In this document: piece by piece, positions 1 to 5,578 of the stretch | Position numbering within the stretch: the first letter of the stretch is position 1 | Layout of the letters: every line of letters starts with the position of its first letter | NCBI GenBank assembly: GCA_009777435.1 | Contig: WRLW01000080.1 | Coordinates: forward strand, 1 to 6,866 | DNA from: Oscillospiraceae bacterium | Lineage (GTDB): Bacteria > Bacillota > Clostridia > Oscillospirales > UBA929 | DNA length: 6,866 bases | Direction of reading: 5' to 3' | Program-made: the position numbers and the translations under genes | The notes under the pieces: model-generated | Database searches by the model: none | What the model was told of the DNA's origin: nothing | The model's input: only the letters and a program-made list of their open reading frames with translations

Positions 1-951
1 AAGAGGGTCAGCGCGGCGCCCTTTAAGCGTATACCGTTTGCCGAGTGTATGCTGAAATACGGCACCGACAAGCCCGACCTGCGCAACCCGCTGATTATAG
101 AGGATTTGACGGACTTTTTCACGGACGTCGATTTCGCGCCGTTCAAAAACAAGCCGGTTCGCGGCATAGTCGCCCCGAACTGCTCAGGCTCCCCGAAATC
201 TTTCTTTGAAAATATGCTGGCTTTTGCCTTGGACGCCGGCATGAAGGGGCTGGGCTATATATCGGTGCTTGACGCGGCGGAGCTTAAAGGGCCCATCGTC
301 AAATTCCTTTCGGAGGAAAAGCGGAAAGCGCTCATTGAGCGGCTTGGATTGAAAGAGAACGACACCCTGTTCTTTATATGCGACGTTTCAAGGCTGGTTG
401 ACAGGATGGCCGGGCAGATTCGCTCCGAGCTTGGCAAGCGGCTCGGCCTTGTCGATACGGAGTCGTATGAGATGTGCTTCATCACGGACTACCCGATGTA
501 CGGCGTCAACGAGGATAACGGGGCCATAGAGTTTACCCACAATCCCTTTTCTATGCCGCAGGGCGAGATGCTGTCGCTTGAGACAATGAACCCGCTTGAC
601 GTAAAGGCGCATCAATACGACATAGTATGCAACGGGGTGGAGCTTTCGTCAGGCGCCGTTCGGAACCACCGGCCTGATATAATGGTGAAGGCGTTTGAGA
701 TCGCGGGGTATACGAAAGACGATATAGAAAATAAGTTTCCAGCGCTCTTCAACGCGTTCCATTACGGCGCGCCGCCGCACGCAGGTATGGCGCCGGGGCT
801 TGACCGCATAGTTATGCTGCTGACCGGGCAGGAGAATATCCGCGAGGTCGTCGCGTTCCCCATGAACAGCAACGCGCAGGACGTGCTGCTCGGCGCCCCG
901 TGCGCGGTCGCGGAACAGCAGCTTCGCGAGGTTCATATAAAAATCAGATAA
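1..951 (+). CDS. aspS: Aspartyl-tRNA synthetase, C-terminal part (5' end outside window)
   Basis: Class II synthetase that charges Asp onto tRNA(Asp), and in many bacteria without AsnRS also onto tRNA(Asn). The frame is open from base 1, and 316 residues of an expected ~590 are visible. Upstream of the first internal Met the peptide reads FKRIPFAEC then MLKYGTDKPDLR, the usual AspRS segment after motif 2, so the true start lies before the window. Next come the bacterial GAD insertion domain (about residues 35-150), ITDYPMYG, the NPFSMPQG loop, NGVELSSGAVRNHRP, and class II motif 3 (GLDRIVMLL, Arg at about residue 269). It ends in the standard LREVHIKIR tail. The SSGAVRNHRP and NPFSMPQG variants resemble, from memory, AspRS forms of alpha- and epsilonproteobacteria and some clostridia that coexist with GatCAB. 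Residues controlling tRNA(Asn) discrimination lie in the missing N-terminal anticodon-binding domain. It sits 22 bases before gatC, which suggests a joint role in Asn-tRNA formation (inference). Confidence 0.97.
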   Translation, partial: KRVSAAPFKRIPFAECMLKYGTDKPDLRNPLIIEDLTDFFTDVDFAPFKNKPVRGIVAPNCSGSPKSFFENMLAFALDAGMKGLGYISVLDAAELKGPIVKFLSEEKRKALIERLGLKENDTLFFICDVSRLVDRMAGQIRSELGKRLGLVDTESYEMCFITDYPMYGVNEDNGAIEFTHNPFSMPQGEMLSLETMNPLDVKAHQYDIVCNGVELSSGAVRNHRPDIMVKAFEIAGYTKDDIENKFPALFNAFHYGAPPHAGMAPGLDRIVMLLTGQENIREVVAFPMNSNAQDVLLGAPCAVAEQQLREVHIKIR

Positions 952-973
952 GGCCGGAAAGGGTGCCGTAATC

Positions 974-1249
974 ATGAGAGACATAAAAGACTACGAGTCG
1001 ATGGCGAAGCTGGCTTTGTCCGAAACCGAGCGCGAGTGGGTGTCTGCGCGCGCGGAAAGGCTTATAAAGAGCTTTGCCGAGATAGAGGGCGTGGATACCG
1101 GCGGGGTGGAGCCGCTTATTACGGTATTGGGGCTTAATAACGCGTTCAGGGAGGATATCCGCGTAAAAACGGTGTCGCGCGAGGAACTGCTGGCCAACGC
1201 CCCGGAGCAATACGACGGTTACTTTCAGGTTCCCAAAACGCTGGAATAG
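974..1249 (+). CDS. gatC: Asp-tRNA(Asn)/Glu-tRNA(Gln) amidotransferase subunit C
   Basis: Small cytoplasmic subunit that wraps between GatA and GatB and stabilises the amidotransferase that converts Asp-tRNA(Asn) or Glu-tRNA(Gln) into the amide forms. At 91 residues the length is normal for the family (~95). The N-terminal helix (YESMAKLALSETE), the DTGGVEPL turn, the LNNAFREDI segment and the C-terminal NAPEQYDGYFQVPKTLE are all standard GatC signatures. The ATG follows a purine-rich stretch (GGAAAGGG, 956-963) about ten bases upstream. An upstream GTG at 963 is in frame but runs into a stop two codons later, so this start is firm. Nothing looks degenerate, in contrast to the neighbouring gatA homologue. 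It lies between aspS (22-base gap) and gatA (13-base gap) and is probably co-transcribed with both. Confidence 0.96.
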   Translation: MRDIKDYESMAKLALSETEREWVSARAERLIKSFAEIEGVDTGGVEPLITVLGLNNAFREDIRVKTVSREELLANAPEQYDGYFQVPKTLE

Positions 1250-1257
1250 GGGAGGGG
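1250..1257 (+). promoter_or_regulatory. Strong ribosome binding site for the shortened gatA
   Basis: The run GGGAGGGG sits directly after the gatC stop and five to seven bases before the ATG at 1263. It fixes the start of the gatA homologue and shows that the missing N-terminal ~65-70 residues are not hidden upstream: gatC occupies that space and only 13 bases separate the two genes. Confidence 0.8.
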
Positions 1258-1262
1258 AGCAG

Positions 1263-2330
1263 ATGGATCTTAAAGCTGACGACAACGCGATTGTTCTTGA
1301 AAACAGCATAATGCAAAAAGGTATCGCGGCTTCGGCGGGTTCTGCGATATTGGAGAATTTTATCGCCCCGTTTGACGCGACGGTGGTAACGCGCCTGAAA
1401 GGCGGTATTTCCGGCAGGGTAGAAATGGCGGAATTCGGCATAGGGAGCGTCTCGGACGATACGCCCGGCGGGCTATCGGAAGCGGTGGAAGCGGTCGCCG
1501 GCGGCGGCGCGCGCTTCGCGCTGTGCAACGACGTGTTTGGGACGTACCGCCGTCAGGCCGCGGAGAACGGCTTGTGCTATATCCACCCCACATACGGTAC
1601 GGTGTCCAGATACGGCCTTATACCGCTGGCGTCGTCGATGGATCAGATAGGCATGGTCTGTGAGGACTTGTCCGAGGGCTTTAAGCTGCTTTCGGTTATT
1701 GCCGGGAATGACCCGAACGACGGCGCGATGCTTGCCGAAAAGAGTTATGCTTATGAGCGGGCGGCAGGTGAAATCACGGTGGGCGTCCCCGGCGGCGCGG
1801 CGGGCGGCGGGAGCGTATGTGATTTCGCGCGGGGGTTTAACTCGGTCGGCGTTACGCTCAAGTATTTCGACATATGTAAGCAAGTCATGTATATACTGTG
1901 CTGCGCCGAACTCAGCGGGAACATAAGCCGTTACGACGGCGTGAAATTTGGCCGCCGCGCCGCCGCTTACAGCGGAGTTAACGACCTTTACCTCAAAACA
2001 AGGACGGAGGGCTTCGGTCTTGAGACGAAGCTCGCGGTAATCATGGGCTCTATGGCGCTGTCTCAGGAGTATTATTTTTCTTACTATGAAAAGGCGATGA
2101 AAATACGCCGCCTGATAAAAGAGTCGCTGAGCTTTGACCAATACGATGTCGTCGCCCTTCCGACTGAAATTGAGGGCGGGCGCTATGAAAACCTTTCGCT
2201 GTATTCGCTTGCCTGTCTGGCCGGCCTGCCCTCGGTCTCGTTTTCATATAACGGGCAAGGCGTCCAGCTGATCGCGAACGCCGGGAACGAGGGCGCGCTG
2301 CTCGCGGCGTGGGAGATGTGTAAACTATGA
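1263..2330 (+). CDS. gatA: Degenerate GatA homologue (probable amidase pseudoenzyme) in the aspS-gatCAB operon
   Basis: Amidase-signature protein matching GatA, the subunit that normally hydrolyses Gln and feeds ammonia to GatB. Homology is clear at SAILENFIAPFDATVV (27-42), HPTYGTVSRYGLIPLASSMD (108-127), AELSGNISRYDGVKFG (215-230), TRTEGFG (246-252), YYEKAMKIRRLIK (274-286) and LACLAGLPS (316-324). It is only 355 residues against about 485. Alignment from memory to S. aureus GatA shows loss of the first ~65-70 residues and of segments around residues 47-68, 176-200 and 303-312. The catalytic Lys79 position is Glu13 (IVLENSI for IPMGIKDNI), cis-Ser154 is Leu71 (PGGLSEAV for PGGSSGGS), and nucleophile Ser178 is Thr94 (DVFGTYRR for DTGGSIRQ). 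Asp425 of the Gln site seems deleted, while the Arg358 equivalent (Arg247) remains. The frame is fully open, has a strong ribosome site, and overlaps gatB by four bases, so it is probably expressed. A structural role in GatCAB without glutaminase activity is inferred. A recent pseudogene is less likely. Confidence 0.9.
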   Translation: MDLKADDNAIVLENSIMQKGIAASAGSAILENFIAPFDATVVTRLKGGISGRVEMAEFGIGSVSDDTPGGLSEAVEAVAGGGARFALCNDVFGTYRRQAAENGLCYIHPTYGTVSRYGLIPLASSMDQIGMVCEDLSEGFKLLSVIAGNDPNDGAMLAEKSYAYERAAGEITVGVPGGAAGGGSVCDFARGFNSVGVTLKYFDICKQVMYILCCAELSGNISRYDGVKFGRRAAAYSGVNDLYLKTRTEGFGLETKLAVIMGSMALSQEYYFSYYEKAMKIRRLIKESLSFDQYDVVALPTEIEGGRYENLSLYSLACLAGLPSVSFSYNGQGVQLIANAGNEGALLAAWEMCKL

Positions 2331-3748
2331 AATATGAAGTCGTTATGGGGTTAGAGATTCATGTCGAGCTGGCCACCGAAACAAAGCTGTTTTGCGCCTG
2401 CTCGGCGAAATTCGGGGCTGAGGCCAACCAAAACGTATGCCCCGCCTGCGCCGGTATGCCGGGTATGCCCGCCGTGTTAAACAAGAGGGCAGTCGAGCTT
2501 GGCATTGCGGCCGCCATTGTCACAAACAGCGAAATCACAAGGCCGATGACCTTTGACAAGAAGAATTATTTTTATCCCGACCTGCCCGCAGGGTATCAGA
2601 TAACCCAGTTTTTCGCGCCCATATGCCGTAACGGCTGGGTCGATATAGGAGACAAGCGAATCACGCTTAAGCAAATCCATATCGAGGAGGACGCCGGGAA
2701 ACTGGTACACGACGGGCGTACCGGAACGACGCTGGTGGACTTTAACCGCGCCTCGGTGCCGCTTGTCGAGATAGTGAGCAACCCTGACTTCCGCTCGGCT
2801 GACGAGGTAATCGCTTATTTGGAAAAGCTGCGTTCGCTGTTGAGCTTCGCGGGCGTTTCAGACTGTAAAATGCAGGAAGGCTCGATGCGCTGCGATGTTA
2901 ACATTTCGGTTCGCGAGGCCGGCTCGGATAAGCTCGGCACGCGCACCGAGATAAAGAACATGAACTCACTCAAAGCGATTACCGCCGCTATAGACTATGA
3001 GGCGCGGCGCCATATAGACGCGCTGGAGGATGGCGGCGGCGGGCTTGTGCAGGAAACGCGCAGATGGGACGACAAGTTAGGCGAGACCTTTGCCATGCGC
3101 GAAAAGGAAAACGCCGTTGACTACCGTTATTTCCCAAACCCCGAGCTGATGCCGGTCGTCATCAGCGATGAATGGATAGAAGCGGTGCGCGCGGGTCTGC
3201 CCGAAACGGCGCATGATAAATTTGAGCGCATGACCGAGCGGCTCGGTATGCCCGAATACGACGCGAAAATTATTACCGGGAGTAAAAACCTCTCCGACAT
3301 ATTTGACCGCGCCTGCGCGCATTTCAACAAGCCAAAAGAGGTCGCGAACTGGATTATTGTCGAGCTGCTGAGCATTGCCAAGGGCGATAACAAGGGCGAG
3401 GACGACATAGTTATCGACTGTGAGAAATTCGCGAAGCTGATGGAGCTTGTGGACAGCCAGGCCATAAACCGCAACGTGGGTAAAAAACTGCTGGTCAAGG
3501 TATTGGAAGGCATAGACCCGGCGGCGTATGTTGAGGATAATAAGCTCGGCATGATAAGCGATGCCGGGGTTATCGAAAAGGCCGTCCGGGAGGTCTTGGC
3601 CGAAAATATGAAGTCGGTGGCCGAATACAAAAGCGGGAATCAGAAGGTGACGGGCTTCCTGATCGGGCGTATCATGCGGAAGCTGGACGGTAAAGCGGAT
3701 CCAAAGGCCGTCGGCGCCCTGCTCGCGGAGCATCTTTCACGGGACTGA
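2327..3748 (+). CDS. gatB: Asp-tRNA(Asn)/Glu-tRNA(Gln) amidotransferase subunit B
   Basis: Kinase/amidotransferase subunit that binds the misacylated tRNA, phosphorylates the side-chain carboxylate of Asp or Glu with ATP, and replaces the phosphate with ammonia delivered from GatA. It has 473 residues, the normal length. The N-terminus reads YEVVMGLEIHVEL, followed by the zinc-site cysteines Cys23, Cys25, Cys38 and Cys41 (FCAC...CPAC). Further signatures are KKNYFYPDLPAGYQIT, HIEEDAGKLVHDG (about 118-130), the SDCKMQEGSMRCDVN block, TRTEIKNMNS, QETRRWD, and DYRYFPNPELMP (from about 265). The C-terminal helical and tail domain ends with LAENMKSVAEYKSGNQKVTGFLIGRIM and KADP. No key residue appears to be missing. 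The ATG overlaps the gatA stop (ATGA at 2327-2330), indicating translational coupling. An intact GatB beside an amidase-dead GatA raises the question of its ammonia source. Confidence 0.97.
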   Translation: MKYEVVMGLEIHVELATETKLFCACSAKFGAEANQNVCPACAGMPGMPAVLNKRAVELGIAAAIVTNSEITRPMTFDKKNYFYPDLPAGYQITQFFAPICRNGWVDIGDKRITLKQIHIEEDAGKLVHDGRTGTTLVDFNRASVPLVEIVSNPDFRSADEVIAYLEKLRSLLSFAGVSDCKMQEGSMRCDVNISVREAGSDKLGTRTEIKNMNSLKAITAAIDYEARRHIDALEDGGGGLVQETRRWDDKLGETFAMREKENAVDYRYFPNPELMPVVISDEWIEAVRAGLPETAHDKFERMTERLGMPEYDAKIITGSKNLSDIFDRACAHFNKPKEVANWIIVELLSIAKGDNKGEDDIVIDCEKFAKLMELVDSQAINRNVGKKLLVKVLEGIDPAAYVEDNKLGMISDAGVIEKAVREVLAENMKSVAEYKSGNQKVTGFLIGRIMRKLDGKADPKAVGALLAEHLSRD

Positions 3749-3750
3749 AA

Positions 3751-3758
3751 AAAGGAGG
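3751..3758 (+). promoter_or_regulatory. Ribosome binding site before two tandem ATGs of the AKR-like gene
   Basis: AAAGGAGG is a near-perfect Shine-Dalgarno sequence. It stands four bases before the ATG at 3763 and seven bases before a second in-frame ATG at 3766. Usual spacing favours 3766, so the protein may begin one residue later than the longest frame. Confidence 0.7.
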
Positions 3759-3762
3759 TTTC

Positions 3763-4899
3763 ATGATGGTTTACCGCGAGCTTGGCAAAACGGGCCGTCA
3801 GGTGAGCGTCATAGGTCTTGGCTGCGAGCATCTTGACCGCAAGCCTTACGGACAGGTGCGCGAAACCATAGACGCGGCGCTGGAGCATGGCGTAAATATA
3901 CTCGACGTGTTCATGCCGGGCGGGGAAATACGCGAAAACATAGCGAAGGCGCTCGGCGCTCGGCGCGGGCAGGTTATGATACAAGGGCATATCGGCTCCA
4001 CCGATATCAACCAGCAGTATGATATCAGCCGCGACATGCCGGTCGTAAAGCGGTATTTTGAAGAGCTGCTGCGCCTTTTTGGATACATAGATTTCGGGAT
4101 GATGTTTTTTATAGATTCGGAGCAGGACTACAAAAACGTTTTTGAAACGGAGTTCGCCGGCTATGCGGAGCGCCTGAAAAAGCAGGGAGATATCCGGCAT
4201 ATCGGGTTCAGCTCGCACAACCCGGAAACGGCCGTGAAGGCCATCAACACGGGCTTGCCGGAAATGATGATGTTCAGCGTTAACCCCGCGTTTGATATGC
4301 TGCCGGCGGAGGAATATGTATTCGACCATTTTGAAAACGGGTTCGGCGCGCGGCTATTCAAGGGTATTGACCCGAGGCGCGCGCGTCTTTATAAGCTCTG
4401 CACCCAAAAGGAGATAGGCATAACCGTCATGAAAGCGTTCGGCGGCGGCAAATTGCTCTCGCCGGAACACTCCCCGTTCGCCAAGCCGATGACGGCGGCG
4501 CAGTGCGTACACTACGCGCTGTCAAGGCCGGCCGTGGCCAGCGTTCTGCCGGGCTGCCAAACACCGGCCGAGATGCTGGAAACACTGCGGTATCTCTCGG
4601 CCGGCGACGCCGAGAGGGATTACAGCGGGATTATCGGTTCAACGCGCAATGAGTTCGCCGGGAACTGCGTGTACTGCGGGCACTGTCAGCCTTGCCCCGC
4701 CGGAATAGATATTTCCGCCGTCAATAAATACCTTGATATCGCGCGCCTCGATAAGGCGAACATACCGCCGTCCATACGCTCCCATTACCGGAGCCTTGGA
4801 GGAAGCGAATGTACGGAGTGCGGCGGCTGTGAGAGCCGCTGCCCGTTCGGCGTGCCCGTTATGGCAAACGTGCGGGAGGCGTCGGGCCTTTTGAAATAG
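3763..4899 (+). CDS. Aldo/keto reductase-like protein with C-terminal two-cluster ferredoxin domain
   Basis: 378 residues (377 if the ATG at 3766 is used). Residues 1-~280 form an AKR TIM barrel: YRELGKTGRQVSVIGLGC, GVNILDVF, RENIAKALG, DIRHIGFSSHNP, GITVMKAFGGGKLL and RPAVASVLPGC. The C-terminal ~85 residues carry two cysteine sets: Cys302, 305, 308, 311 (CX2CX2CX2CP) and Cys350, 353, 356, 360 (CX2CX2CX3CP), expected to bind two [4Fe-4S] clusters. Against the canonical AKR tetrad only Asp48 is retained. The Tyr position is near Gly53 (FMPGG replaces the usual TAxxYG), Lys is His76 (QGHIG) and His is Phe115 (MMFFID). From memory, a clostridial subfamily shares the FMP and IQGH motifs but often keeps a His in the last site. 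Substrate and reaction are unknown; an electron-transfer oxidoreductase is inferred. It starts 14 bases after gatB, so it is probably co-transcribed with the gat genes, though a functional link is unproven. Confidence 0.9.
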   Translation: MMVYRELGKTGRQVSVIGLGCEHLDRKPYGQVRETIDAALEHGVNILDVFMPGGEIRENIAKALGARRGQVMIQGHIGSTDINQQYDISRDMPVVKRYFEELLRLFGYIDFGMMFFIDSEQDYKNVFETEFAGYAERLKKQGDIRHIGFSSHNPETAVKAINTGLPEMMMFSVNPAFDMLPAEEYVFDHFENGFGARLFKGIDPRRARLYKLCTQKEIGITVMKAFGGGKLLSPEHSPFAKPMTAAQCVHYALSRPAVASVLPGCQTPAEMLETLRYLSAGDAERDYSGIIGSTRNEFAGNCVYCGHCQPCPAGIDISAVNKYLDIARLDKANIPPSIRSHYRSLGGSECTECGGCESRCPFGVPVMANVREASGLLK

Positions 4900-4920
4900 G
4901 GCTTGAACGATGCCTGGGGA

Positions 4921-4926
4921 TATAAT
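4921..4926 (+). promoter_or_regulatory. Possible -10 element upstream of the GNAT gene
   Basis: An exact TATAAT lies 50 bases before the GNAT start codon, in the 71-base gap after the AKR-like gene. No good -35 box is found at 16-18 bases upstream: TTGAAC at 4903-4908 is only 12 bases away and TTGAAA at 4891-4896 is 24 away. This is a weak promoter call, supported mainly by the perfect hexamer and by the gene's distinct composition. Confidence 0.35.
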
Positions 4927-4954
4927 GGGTATGAAAATTATATTTTCTGTAGTT

Positions 4955-4960
4955 GGAGGA
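4955..4960 (+). promoter_or_regulatory. Ribosome binding site deciding the GNAT start
   Basis: GGAGGA lies ten bases before the ATG at 4971. A longer reading frame could begin with TTG at 4953, but that would place the ribosome site inside the coding region and leave no site upstream, so 4971 is preferred. Confidence 0.7.
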
Positions 4961-4970
4961 TGTATATAAA

Positions 4971-5426
4971 ATGGAATATAGATTAGCAAACAATAATGAT
5001 ACAGACCGATTGGCTGAATTATGCTGGGAACGCAAAGCCGAGGAAAAAACCTTAGACGTTAAGAAAAAGCAGGATTTTATCCAATATTGTTCGGGCTTTA
5101 TCAAAACGCTGTTTGAAGAAAATTATTGCTGCTGGATAGCCGCCGAAAATGGGCAGATAATTTCACATATTTACGTTATAACCGTAAAAAAAGTTCCTAC
5201 GCCTGAAAACCTTAATAGCAAATGGGCATACCTTACTACCGCTCGTACAATCCCCGAATATCGAAATAGGGGTATCGGAACCGCGCTTATGGCACGCGTT
5301 AAAATATGGTGCGATGAACAAGGTTTTGGTTATATTAGAGTACATCCAAGCAAGCGGAGCGTGGCATATTATGAACGAGCAGGTTTCAAGCGCAATAATG
5401 ACGTTATGGATTTATTGTTAAAATAG
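4971..5426 (+). CDS. GNAT-family N-acetyltransferase, AT-rich
   Basis: Predicted cytoplasmic acetyl-CoA-dependent N-acetyltransferase of 151 residues, a usual single-domain GNAT length. The N-terminal strand and helix (MEYRLANNNDTDRLAELCWE) are followed by a central sheet (CCWIAAENGQIISHIYVITV). Motif A, with the acetyl-CoA pyrophosphate loop, is TIPEYRNRGIGTALMARV (RGIGTAL matches R/Q-x-x-G-x-G/A). The C-terminal VHPSKRSVAYYERAGFKRN carries the conserved Tyr and GF turn. The acceptor cannot be predicted; a small molecule, antibiotic or protein are all possible. Base and codon use differ clearly from the neighbours, with many A/T third positions (aat, ata, tta, aaa), whereas the flanking genes favour C/G. 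This suggests acquisition from another source (inference). It stands between the translation operon and the sugar module with 71 bases before and about 150 bases after it, and is probably a separate transcription unit. Confidence 0.88.
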   Translation: MEYRLANNNDTDRLAELCWERKAEEKTLDVKKKQDFIQYCSGFIKTLFEENYCCWIAAENGQIISHIYVITVKKVPTPENLNSKWAYLTTARTIPEYRNRGIGTALMARVKIWCDEQGFGYIRVHPSKRSVAYYERAGFKRNNDVMDLLLK

Positions 5427-5505
5427 CCGCTGCCCGCGTGGATATAACCCGTTGAAATGGGCACAATGCACAAAAACAAACTGGGCTATCTGTGTATATC
5501 GCATA
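5427..5505 (+). other. Intergenic region with no recognisable gene
   Basis: Between the GNAT stop and the lacI promoter. A short CCC/GGG inverted repeat (around 5448-5461) and a TGCCC/GGGCA pair (5431-5435 with 5458-5462) are present, but neither is followed by a T-tract, so no intrinsic terminator is called. No RNA gene was recognised. Confidence 0.5.
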
Positions 5506-5534
5506 TTGACTACAAGGCCGACAAATGGTATAGT
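5506..5534 (+). promoter_or_regulatory. Sigma-A-type promoter of the lacI-type regulator operon
   Basis: TTGACT (5506-5511) and TATAGT (5529-5534) are separated by exactly 17 bases, each one mismatch from the bacterial housekeeping consensus. TGG directly before the -10 gives an extended -10 as well. Transcription should begin around 5540-5542, at the left edge of the palindrome at 5540-5557. This is the best promoter in the window and would drive the regulator and the following glycosidase gene. Confidence 0.8.
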
Positions 5535-5539
5535 AAAAG

Positions 5540-5557
5540 TGCGAAACCGGTTGCGCA
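5540..5557 (+). promoter_or_regulatory. Predicted LacI-family operator (autoregulatory)
   Basis: TGCGAAACCGGTTGCGCA is an 18-bp palindrome with a single mismatched pair (A5544/G5553), centred on the CpG at 5548/5549. LacI-family proteins typically bind even palindromes with a central CG, often of the AAACCGGTTT kind. It covers the predicted transcription start, six bases after the -10 box and 22 bases before the regulator's start codon, so bound protein should block initiation. Assignment to the adjacent regulator is inferred from position and symmetry. Confidence 0.75.
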
Positions 5558-5578
5558 TACTGCGGGGGGACATGGGGC

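Noticed and set aside
1660..1926. 88-codon plus-strand frame inside gatA
   Set aside because: It is out of frame with gatA, has no domain and no dedicated ribosome site; it is a shadow of the coding frame.
1473..2141. Long open frame of 222 codons on the minus strand over gatA
   Set aside because: It lies opposite a clear coding region, has no recognisable domain, and GC-rich third positions create such antisense frames. The same reasoning removes the minus-strand frames over aspS (388-615, 649-984), gatC/gatA (944-1528), gatB (3077-3733), gatB/AKR (3640-4329) and the regulator (5624-6310).
1263..2330. GatA shortness caused by a frameshift or sequencing error
   Set aside because: Homology runs in a single frame from the start to the stop, with several separate in-frame losses and point replacements at all catalytic sites. 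One error could not produce this, and no GatA-like peptide is seen in the other frames upstream.
4953..4970. Six-residue N-terminal extension of the GNAT protein from a TTG codon
   Set aside because: The TTG overlaps the GGAGGA ribosome site that serves the ATG at 4971, and the GNAT fold begins naturally at MEYRLA.
5428..5440. 13-bp sequence CGCTGCCCGCGTG repeated exactly at 6661-6673
   Set aside because: The second copy is inside the GH35 coding region (residues SRCPRD), flanks share no similarity, and a single 13-bp GC-rich match is weak evidence for a mobile-element end or a duplication.
5431..5462. Possible terminator after the GNAT gene
   Set aside because: The stem is only 3-5 bp with a long loop and there is no following T-tract.
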